A stretch of DNA of 64,000 nucleotides from Harmothoe impar (Eukaryota; Annelida; Polychaeta; Phyllodocida; Polynoidae), in contig OX381709.1 in assembly GCA_947462335.1 (NCBI GenBank), forward strand, positions 68,068,609 through 68,132,608. Reading direction: 5' to 3'. Positions 24,801 to 35,604 of this stretch are shown piece after piece. The notes beneath the pieces are model-generated. The model made no database searches. It saw nothing but the letters and a program-made list of their open reading frames with translations, and was not told the origin of the DNA. Made by a program: the position numbers and the translations under genes. Position 1 is the first letter of the stretch; every line of letters begins with the position of its first letter.

Positions 24801-27800
24801 TATTGTGTCTTCGCCTGTTTCGAATTCCGTCATTTTCTTGACAATCTCCTCCTGAGTGCCTTGCATATATCGAAGCTCCTTCAAGGAGTTGATAACTTGT
24901 ATGGCGAAGACTGACAAACTTGAAGGAATTTCACCACAGTCAGGCCAAGTATACGGAGCTAAGAAAAATAGCTCTAACAAAATCTTCTCCCTCTGTCCAA
25001 ATGAAACTACTGTTCCGATGAAGTTGAAGCATGCTTCTATCCATTGCTCCTTGGTGACGTCCTTCCAATGTTTCTTTACCTCACATGCATCATAGGGCAC
25101 CGTTTCTCTTCTTGCTTCAAGTGGGAGTTGCTTTTTCTTTCTTGGACTCATTTCGAGAGGGTTTCGATGCTCTGTAGCGTCAACACTTTCATAAACAAAG
25201 AAAATAGCAGAACTAACCATCGTAACGTGCTGAGCGAGCGTAGAGTGGACGATGCTACGAAGATGAAGGGCGGGTGGAGAAAGTGTGACTGGTGACAGGG
25301 GCGTTTCACTCCTTATGTACCCTGTCCTAGATAAGCCTCTTAAACGGCTGAAAAGACTCTCTAAGTACAGAGCTTCTACCGCAGGTGGGTTTAGACTTAA
25401 GCAGCTTAGTTCACACACATGTCTGTTAGAAAAAGCTACTTGCACACGCGCCTTCCTTTTTTTCACTAGTATTCACCCTCTGCCGACTTATAAGACACCT
25501 ATACACTCTTTCTCGTGAAATCTATGGAAGATGATGGAAGGACCACTGACTACATTTTCTTTGATCAGAGCGTGGAGGACGGCGTCGAACGGAGGGAACG
25601 TTGTGAACACAGCTTATAGGTTTTTTGGAAGAGGTCTTGTAAAGTCAAACTGGCGAGAGAGATGGCGTCTTTCAACATGACAATGCTGCTATGTTGGAAA
25701 AAAATAGCGTGATTTTTTCAAAAAGCTTCTATGAAAGATTTGACGTCTTCGTTGTTGTAGTGGATCGAGTAATCTGTCATAGTTTGCTTCTTCTTGTCAT
25801 ACTAAACTTTCTGACATGTGGCGTAGTCGGATTTCGGCCATTTTGACGCCCGTCAGGTCGCTGTCAAAAGTCGATCTCGGTGGCAGGGGTTTTTTGTTTA
25901 CTAGTTTCTTGGTATACGTCATCCATTCGTAAGTAAAGCAACCTTTCTCTTCGGTTGTAGTGAAAGCTCGCAAATAATTCGCGTAGCTGTAACCAAGTGC
26001 TAAAAAAGTTGACTACTACGTCAACTATTGATTGCTTCTCTTTATGACGCTGAATTGTTGGTTTCTTCGGTCTCCGGAGGCAAATAACGAGTGAAGGCGT
26101 ATTTTTTGATCAGGTTCAAGTCGTAACTCTCCGAGTTGAAGCGTACGACTGGAGCTTGACGGATGTATCTCAGAAGCCGCTTCTTCAGTTGAACTAACAG
26201 TTGTCTGGTGTGAGCTGCAGCGAAGCCGCCTGGAGAAGGGGTGAATGTCGCTTCCTCTAGCAGGAGAGCTTCACCTATCGCTACATGTAACTTCGCTAAG
26301 GTTGGTCGGTAAACTTCTAGCACAGCTTTCTCGATGACTTTGACGTTCTCGTTTATGTGATTTTTAAACTCGGTCTAACAAGGGGTCGGAATCTGCGTCG
26401 GATTCTCTGACGTACGCTGCCCTTCCTACCCCGGAAAGTCGTATGCGACGCTAGCCGACATCGCTGCATAGAGGGCAAAACTTAGGTATCGTTCTTCATT
26501 TTTCTACGGGTCACTCGTGATTGTACGGTCTTTTAAAAATTTTGAAACACTTTTCGCAAACGTCCTGCGGCATGTTTTTCTTTTTTTTGTTTTTTCACTT
26601 ATTTACCAAATATTAAAAAAATAAACGTTGTTTATCACTTCGAATACTAGACGCCTCTTACCACACGATGCTATTAGCATAGTGAAAGACGTCTGTAGTG
26701 TAGGATCGATTTCAACAGATGTCCATCTTACTGCAGGGATCAGACGAGAGTCGTCAACACTGGAGTGTCACAGCTCACTTTTATTTCTTTGGGTACAGCT
26801 GCATACAACCCTTGAACATACATTGCGACGTCGCCGCGTCCCATGTAGTCTTCCAACACTTTCATCAGAGCCATAGGCTCAGACGTCTCGTTGTACTTCC
26901 AAGCTTTCAGCACTTCATACACAGGGTTCTTCACAGTCCTGTCAGAAGGCACAGGTTGAGAGATGGAAGTTACTTCATGAGAAGTCAACCCTAAGTAGAT
27001 CCCTATGGTCTTCCAGTCTCTAGGGCAGAGCTCAGCTAAAAGAGAGAAATATTTCTGCACTTTCCACTCCATGTCTCCACTCTCTAAGCCATCCCACATG
27101 TCATGCTTGTCCATGTACTCACGTGAGAATTTGATGAGGTCCATACGGTAAGATTCTTCCAAGGCGGTGGCTAGGTCCTTCCACCTACTAGTACAACTTT
27201 TCTGGTACCAAGTAGTGAACATTTCTCTAGCTTGAGTTATGACACTTGTCTCACAACTGAGATATCCCATATCCTTCAAGTTCACTTCAAGGAATGAACC
27301 TAACCGTATGTAATCTGATGTCGGCAACTTACCACTTATTTTCAGTAGCATAGCGTCTGACAAGTATCCTAACGGCTCTGCTTTGAAGTATGATGATACA
27401 GGTACTACTGCAGCAGAACCAATAACAGGAGCAGCGTCTGCGCTGGTATCAGACGCCTCGTTGTCGGAACAGGGCAACCACATGACTTCGTAAGGTATTG
27501 GTGAGGGCAGGCGCCACGGACCGGACGCACTACCAGTGGAAATGAGGTCGAAAAACGGACTGTGCGCCCGTGACCCTTCGGGTTCCTCGTACGCCTCGTC
27601 GTCAGCGTCGTTCTCTGTTTCACCCTGTTGCTTTAGGACATGTATGTCTACTACGCGCTGCTGGGGCTGAGTGTCCGAATAGCTGTAAGTCTCAGCGCGA
27701 GCAGCGTTGATGGCGTCGGTTGATGAAGCGGTGGAGAAGTTCTGTGCAACGTACTGCGTGTCAGTACTAGTAGCGGTAGTCGCAGCAAGAGGTGTAGCAG

Positions 27801-27817
27801 CAGCAGCAGTAGCAGGC

Positions 27818-27850
<33 letters not shown>

Positions 27851-30800
27851 GCAGGAGCAAGCGCAGCGCTAGCAAGTGCAGCAGTAGCAGGCGCAGCAGT
27901 AGCAGGCACAGCAGCAGCAGGCACAGCCGCCTCAGCAAGCGCAGCAGTAACAGGCGTGGCAGCAGCAGCAGCAGCAGCAGCAGCAGGCACAGCAGTAACA
28001 GGCGCGGCAGCAGCAACAGCAGCAGCAGCAGCAGTAGCAGCAGCACTAGCAGCACGAGGATCACTAGCAGCCGCAGCAGGCGCAGCAGTAGCGGCAGCAG
28101 TGTGCTCAGCAGCAACAACCGTCGCGAGTGTAACAACGTCGCTACTACTGCTGTGTGCGCTCGCTACAGCGGGAGGGTGATAAGACCAAGCGGTTGCGGC
28201 GGTAGTCTCAATTTCAGTAGCAAGAGGAGACGCTGACAGTAAACGATCACCGTTCTGCGTATTCTTCTTGTTCTTGAACTCGATTAGATCCTTGGACGAC
28301 AGTAGTTGTTGTGTTTTGCTCATGGTGGTGCCTGTAGAGAGCAGCAAAAGACTGAGTGAGTGAACGGATGTTTCCAGGCCTCTTATATACGCCTTCTCGC
28401 TTCTAGAGCTAAGCTACTTACAGCTCTCTTCAGCTGCCCGCCGGCTGACCGGTGACCATTCACAAAGAGAAACAAAAAGTCATAAGGCATGATGTTTTCA
28501 GCTGGATCCCTTTCCCCCTCCCCTTTGAGAGATCGACTGACACGAGCTAAGCTACTTACTGCCTTGTTCAGCAATTCAACGTGCGTTAGCTGTATAAAGG
28601 ATTAAGCAGTTGCTGCCGCCAGCTGACCGGCGGACATTCCCAAAGAGAAACAAAAGACATAAGTCATGACGTTTTCAGCTGGATCTCTTTCCCCCCTCCC
28701 TCTTTTTTTTTTGAGAGATGGACTGCCATGAGCGGGCGGTGTACCGACTGTACTAATTCAACGCGCATTAGCTGTATAAAGGATTAAGCAGTCATGAGCT
28801 TAGAGTGTGTATACAAAAAAACTACAGGAGGCGTGTAGTGTGAAGCAGGACCCCCTAAGACGGGAGTGTCTGTCTGTGAGTAGAGTCGTGTGCATGTGGT
28901 GAGCGACTTAAGTGTAAAACAAAAAAAAATCACCGCCTCCTGCCGTGGTGAGTAGACTGGCCGGCGGCGGCCGGCTAGTTCAATAGGGGTGACAGCTGAC
29001 TAAGGCTGTGCATGAAAATCCGATTTTCACCTGACCTCTGACGTTTGTTACAATGAATGCCAAAGGGGGAGAGAGTTGTCCTCAGGTAGGGGGTAGGAGG
29101 TAAGGCTAATGGATAAGGAAAAAAAAACACCATTTTCAGCTGGCCACCACAGATGGCGATGACATACCCCTCGGCATCTAAGCTCTTAAGAAGCTCTTAC
29201 GGAGCGGAGCGGCTGCTGGACAGCTGGGGTGAGTAGACTGGCCGGCGGCGGCTAGCTAGTTCAATAGGAGTGACAGCTGACTAAGGCTGTGCATGAAAAT
29301 CAGATTTTCACCTGACCTCTGACGTTTGTTACAATGAATGCTAAAGGGGGAGAGAGTCGTCCTCAGGTAGGGGGTAGGAGGTAAGGCTAATGGATAAAGA
29401 AAAAACACCATTTTCAGCTGGCCACCAAAGATGATGATGACACGCTCCTCGTCATCTAAGCTCTTAAGAAGCTCTTACGGAGCGGAGCGGCTGCTGGACA
29501 GCTGGGGTGCTGTTGGAAATAGGATTAAACTCCCTCTGTATAAAAGCTCTGATTTCTGTTGGAAAAAAACCATAGCACCTTTGACCACAGTAACGTCTAC
29601 TACCACCACCACCAGCACCACCGTCGCTGCCACCGCCGCCGCCGCCGCCAGTCACAGCTGATCACCTCATTAAAAGCATGTGACGTCGTCGCTTCTAGTC
29701 ACTTGCTTCATCAAGTCGCTTCCAGGCACGTGATCTTAAAGACCCTCACTTCTTAAACAAAAAAAACGAAGAGACACACTTCTTCCTCTCGAGAGGAAGA
29801 ATGACGTATATAAGGAGGCTGACACGTGTATAGGTGCTTTATTAGTCGGCAAGGGGTAAATACTAGTGAAAAAGGAAGACAGGTGTGCAGGTAGCTTTCT
29901 AACAGACACGTGTGTGCACTAAGCTGCTTAAGTCTAAACCCCCCTGCAGTAGTCAAGTAGCATGTGAAAACTTACTTAACAGATCACTTAATTGAGTAGA
30001 GACTCTGTACTGAGAGAGTCTTTTCAGCTGTTTAAGAGGATTATCTAGGACAGGGTACATAAGGAGTGAAACGCTGCTCTCACTCATCGTAGCATCGTCC
30101 ACTCCACGCTCGCTCAGCATGTTATGAGGGTTATTTCTACCTTTACAGCTTCTTTTCTTATCGAAGTGTCGACGCTACAGAGCATCGAAACTCTCCAAAT
30201 GAGTCCAAGAAAGAAAAAGCAACTCCCACTAGAAGCAAGAAGAGAAACAGTGCCCTATGATGCATGTGAGGTAAAGAAACATTGGAAGGACGTCACCAAG
30301 GAGCAATGGATAGAAGCATGCTTCAACTTCATCGGAACGGAAGTAGTTTCATTTGGACAGAGGGAGAAAATTTTGTTGGAGCTATTTTTCTTAGCTCCGT
30401 ATAGTTGGCGTGACTGTAGTGGTGAAATTCCTTCAGGTTTTTCAGCGTTCGGCATACAAGTTATCTGGTCTTTGAAGAAGCTTCGATATATGCAACGCAC
30501 TCACGAGGAGATTGTTCAGAAAATGACGGAATTCGAAACAAAAGAAGTATGGTGCGAGGAGACGACATATGCGGACGATGATCTGGAGTACATCATTTGT
30601 AGCCCGTTGGAACATTATGTTAAAGACTTTGAGGACATGCTAGCCAGCACTGCGATGACCGCGAAAGAGATATCCCTTACTGCACAGAAGGAGGCCAAAG
30701 CTGTGTTGGAAAAGCTCAAGTTTGGTCAAGGATTCACTCTTCAAAGCAGCTGTGTGAGTGTGATAAAAAGTGTTGTGTTGAAACATCCGGACATGAAGTT

Positions 30801-31174
30801 TTCGCGGGCTGTCGACACACTTCCTTTGCCTGAACTGATGATGAACATGATCGACCCCGTCGTACCAACATGTTTCGACTCTGCCAATTGTCCCATGTAT
30901 AAAATGGTTTCAAGTTTTGCCTGTGGCCGATGGCTAAACGATCCACTGAAGTCAGAAAACCTCCTTGATTTAGTCGACTGACTAAATGTATTTTCTCATA
31001 CTAGTATTAGTAGCATTAGTAATAGCGGCTACTCGGTCTCGTGCAGCACAAGCAGCAGCATCTGTCAGCAGCAGCTGCTGCAGCAGCAGCACGATCAGCA
31101 CAAGCAGCAGCTGCTGCAGCAGCTGCACAAGCAGCACAAGCAGCAGCATCTGTCAGCAGCATCCGTGACATCGT

Positions 31175-31205
<31 letters not shown>

Positions 31206-34200
31206 TGCACGAGTAGCACAAGCAGCAGCATCTGTCAACAGCATCCGTGACATCGTCAGCAACTGCAGCAGCTGCACGAGCAGTACAAGCAGCAGCAGCT
31301 GTCAGCAGCTGCAGCAGCTGCACGAGCAGCACAAGCAGCAGCACCGACAGCAGCAGCAACAGCAAATCAGCAGCAGCAACAGCAGCAGCAGCGGCAATGT
31401 GGACCGCTAAATTCGAGATGGTGACATATCTGTTTCTTAGAATCGACATTCGACATGAGGTCTAGTGACATTTGACATGAAGCTTGAAAAACATAGTGAC
31501 AGGTGACATGAGCAATTCTTAAAATCGACATGAGATATGAGCATAATTAAGCGACATCGACATGCGCCATGGCTATTTTTTATTTTTTTTGAAGACAACC
31601 GCCATAGCTTCCTTATCCAGACCTCCACTAGTAGCGCTCTATAAGCGCAAGCTTTGCCTTAAGAGAGCTGTGGCTGTGAACCCTCTCCTCTCTCCGTACA
31701 CACAGGTAAATATCAGAGTCAGCCAATGTCGCCAATACTACTCTCATACAAGGGTCAGGCGCTGCTAGACTATAATAGATGGGTCAAGGACTGTTCTACT
31801 GAGGGTCAGGCTAGGCCGGACATTCAATAACGGGCTGGACTTTGGCAAATTTGCTTGAAAGTCTAGCCAGCAAGAGATGCACATCATCATAAACGCGATC
31901 ATGATACCTTTCATGGTAAGTAGACTCGCCTCTCTGCCCTCTCTTTTAGAGAGGGCAGAGAAGCGAGTCTCACTCTTAAAAAACCCTGCCCCTCCCCCCC
32001 CTCCCCCCCTCCCCCCCCATGCATCTTAAAGAGTGCCCCCCAGAGTGCCCCTCTCCCCCCCCTCCTAGAAAAAAAGAGCCACATTTTTAAATTATTTTTT
32101 AGCAAGCTTTTTTCAGCTTGCTTTTTTTTTTCTTTTTTTAAATTTATTTATCCATCAAAATCTCAAGTGACTTATTTTGAAAGCCAACCTAGTAGTCACG
32201 TGACCCCCTTAAGTAGGTCACTTCCCGTCACGTGACCTATTTGAATTTCCCGCCAACATGGTGGTCACGTGACCCTCTTAAGTAGGTCACTTCCGGTCAC
32301 GTGACCTATTTGAATTTCCCGCCCAAAGGTCACGTGACCGGAAGTAGGTCACTTCCGGTCACGTGACCTATTTGAATTTCCCGCCAAAAGGGAGGCCTCT
32401 CATTGGCTGCTTTTGAATTTCCCGCCAAAAGGGAGGCCTCTGATTGGCTGCAGGTCGATTGAGTAATAAACAGTACTTAACTATAGTCCCGTTCCGATAC
32501 ATACAATACTACTAATATGTGATAGCCTTCTTCAAGGATGATTACACCATTGAATTGCTCCCAGCATGCACCAAGTAGCAATTGGTAAAACTATACAGTA
32601 TATCCTTAAGAAGGATACATCTCTTGACAAATCTAACATTATTTACTTTTCTTTCAGAATAAATTATGATTTTTCATTTGATGATGCAATTGCTGGGGAA
32701 TACAACTGTATTGTCAAATCATATGACCCGAGGTAAGTGGAAATGACTATTGCTCAAATTTTCTTAACAATTGTTGCAGGGAAATTGTATTTCTTTAGAA
32801 AATTAGGCCAATACTAATCAAACACATCACTGCCAATCAATTCACATTGCCAGGGGTGTTTTTCTATCGCTTTGTGTGTTAATCCTTATAAAGTTGACCG
32901 ACATAGTGCAAGCGACCAGAGCTGCAACCATGCATCGTGCCAACCCTCCCAGGGGGCCACTCCCTATCTTTTCTATAGTAGAACATCACCTCAAATTTAG
33001 GACCCTTATCAATAGAATAGCACCATTTTCAAGGAAAATTGAGCACAAAACATACCCTAATCAAGGGAGACCAGGAAAAAAATAGGTTGGCCGAGAAAAA
33101 TATAGAAGAAACCCACAACAGTTGGGCTTTAAACGTACCCTTATATTTCTTTTGTCCACAGAAATTGAGTAAAATTCCAGCTACAAGTTTTTCGAGTCAT
33201 AAGGCCTTAAAATATACCCCTTTCCGTCCAAGATTCCCTGGCAAGCATCCCTTTTCAAGGGCCCTCGCGGGTCCGTGCCAACACTATACAGGGTTGAATC
33301 ACTCCTAAAGGACCGGGATGTGTCTGTGTGAGCGAATCTATGATTGTATATACATACATAGTCATCCAGTATTTGTGCTTTGATTAATTTCTGCAGTATG
33401 GAGAGGGTTAAGAGTCACAAAAGGGGAGAACATATCGACTTCATCAAAGTGGGACTATCAGGAAGAGACTTACAAGATAGCCATGGATGGAATCTGTTCT
33501 CCTTTGCCACACTTCTAAAAAAGCAGAATCATGCGAATGTAAGGTCTCTATAAGGCGATGACATACCCCTCGGCATCTAAGCTCTTAAGAAGCTCTTACG
33601 GAGCGGAGCGGCTGCTGGACAGCTGGGGTGAGTAGACTGGCCGGCGGCGGCTAGCTAGTTCAATAGGAGTGACAGCTGACTAAGGCTGTGCATGAAAATC
33701 AGATTTTCACCTGACCTCTGACGTTTGTTACAATGAATGCTAAAGGGGGAGAGAGTCGTCCTCAGGTAGGGGGTAGGAGGTAAGGCTAATGGATAAAGAA
33801 AAAACACCATTTTCAGCTGGCCACCAAAGATGATGATGACACGCTCCTCGTCATCTAAGCTCTTAAGAAGCTCTTACGGAGCGGAGCGGCTGCTGGACAG
33901 CTGGGGTGCTGTTGGAAATAGGATTAAACTCCCTCTGTATAAAAGCTCTGATTTCTGTTGGAAAAAAACCATAGCACCTTTGACCACAGTAACGTCTACT
34001 ACCACCACCACCAGCACCACCGTCGCTGCCACCGCCGCCGCCGCCGCCAGTCACAGCTGATCACCTCATTAAAAGCATGTGACGTCGTCGCTTCTAGTCA
34101 CTTGCTTCATCAAGTCGCTTCCAGGCACGTGATCTTAAAGACCCTCACTTCTTAAACAAAAAAAACGAAGAGACACACTTCTTCCTCTCGAGAGGAAGAA

Positions 34201-35573
34201 TGACGTATATAAGGAGGCTGACACGTGTATAGGTGCTTTATTAGTCGGCAAGGGGTAAATACTAGTGAAAAAGGAAGACAGGTGTGCAGGTAGCTTTCTA
34301 ACAGACACGTGTGTGCACTAAGCTGCTTAAGTCTAAACCCCCCTGCAGTAGTCAAGTAGCATGTGAAAACTTACTTAACAGATCACTTAATTGAGTAGAG
34401 ACTCTGTACTGAGAGAGTCTTTTCAGCTGTTTAAGAGGATTATCTAGGACAGGGTACATAAGGAGTGAAACGCTGCTCTCACTCATCGTAGCATCGTCCA
34501 CTCCACGCTCGCTCAGCATGTTATGAGGGTTATTTCTACCTTTACAGCTTCTTTTCTTATCGAAGTGTCGACGCTACAGAGCATCGAAACTCTCCAAATG
34601 AGTCCAAGAAAGAAAAAGCAACTCCCACTAGAAGCAAGAAGAGAAACAGTGCCCTATGATGCATGTGAGGTAAAGAAACATTGGAAGGACGTCACCAAGG
34701 AGCAATGGATAGAAGCATGCTTCAACTTCATCGGAACGGAAGTAGTTTCATTTGGACAGAGGGAGAAAATTTTGTTGGAGCTATTTTTCTTAGCTCCGTA
34801 TAGTTGGCGTGACTGTAGTGGTGAAATTCCTTCAGGTTTTTCAGCGTTCGGCATACAAGTTATCTGGTCTTTGAAGAAGCTTCGATATATGCAACGCACT
34901 CACGAGGAGATTGTTCAGAAAATGACGGAATTCGAAACAAAAGAAGTATGGTGCGAGGAGACGACATATGCGGACGATGATCTGGAGTACATCATTTGTA
35001 GCCCGTTGGAACATTATGTTAAAGACTTTGAGGACATGCTAGCCAGCACTGCGATGACCGCGAAAGAGATATCCCTTACTGCACAGAAGGAGGCCAAAGC
35101 TGTGTTGGAAAAGCTCAAGTTTGGTCAAGGATTCACTCTTCAAAGCAGCTGTGTGAGTGTGATAAAAAGTGTTGTGTTGAAACATCCGGACATGAAGTTT
35201 TCGCGGGCTGTCGACACACTTCCTTTGCCTGAACTGATGATGAACATGATCGACCCCGTCGTACCAACATGTTTCGACTCTGCCAATTGTCCCATGTATA
35301 AAATGGTTTCAAGTTTTGCCTGTGGCCGATGGCTAAACGATCCACTGAAGTCAGAAAACCTCCTTGATTTAGTCGACTGACTAAATGTATTTTCTCATAC
35401 TAGTATTAGTAGCATTAGTAATAGCGGCTACTCGGTCTCGTGCAGCACAAGCAGCAGCATCTGTCAGCAGCAGCTGCTGCAGCAGCAGCACGATCAGCAC
35501 AAGCAGCAGCTGCTGCAGCAGCTGCACAAGCAGCACAAGCAGCAGCATCTGTCAGCAGCATCCGTGACATCGT

Positions 35574-35604
<31 letters not shown>

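Larger units (their letters stand above)
29830..31880 (+). repeat. Right arm of the long internal inverted repeat
   Basis: Inverted counterpart of 23980-25515. Shared landmarks include GTATAGGTG at the outer start, GGGTACATAAGGAGTGAAAC, GTAGCATCGTCCACTC before the gene, and TATTTTCTCATACTAGTATT after it. Confidence 0.75.
22620..32513. mobile_element. 9.9-kb Polinton/Maverick-derived element in a host intron
   Basis: The left end starts AGTAGTATAGTATGTATCGG. The right end, read inverted, matches it over 82 bp with two mismatches (22620-22701 against 32432-32513). Both sides are flanked by AATATG (22614-22619 and 32514-32519). A 6-bp target duplication and AG...CT termini are Polinton/Maverick hallmarks, and a relic of Polinton-type polymerase B lies inside. 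Autonomous Polintons are usually 15-20 kb with integrase, ATPase, protease and capsid genes. None of those was recognised, so this is a shortened, non-autonomous derivative. It carries a death-domain gene, an unknown 260-residue protein twice in inverted arms, and motif-dense termini. It interrupts intron 3 of the methyltransferase gene. Its right third is duplicated with the host exons. Confidence 0.85.
29157..33555 (+). repeat. Tandem array unit 1 (4399 bp)
   Basis: Runs from CGATGACATACCCCTCGGCA to GGTCTCTATAAGG. It contains the right part of the Polinton-like element, the 3' part of host intron 3, exon 4, intron 4 and exon 5. Units 2 and 3 follow directly and show the same sequence wherever compared. 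A two-base GG is shared at the joints (microhomology). Confidence 0.92.

Noticed and set aside
29431..29661. 76-residue frame starting MMMTRSSSSKLL, and its two tandem copies
   Set aside because: It overlaps a tandem noncoding repeat and ends in ACC/GCC triplet repeats; no family features and no paralogue in the left arm.
31022..31405. CRISPR-like array
   Set aside because: The repeats are low-complexity AGC modules without constant-length spacers, in an animal genome.
31016..31449. Many overlapping open frames on both strands
   Set aside because: They are polyalanine, polyserine, polycysteine and polyleucine readings of one AGC repeat; the same applies to the two tandem copies and to plus-strand frames opposite 27650-28180.
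22620..32513. Ordinary cut-and-paste DNA transposon such as Tc1/mariner or hAT
   Set aside because: The 6-bp duplication, AG...CT ends, 82-bp terminal repeats and polymerase relic fit Polintons, not TA- or 8-bp-duplicating families.
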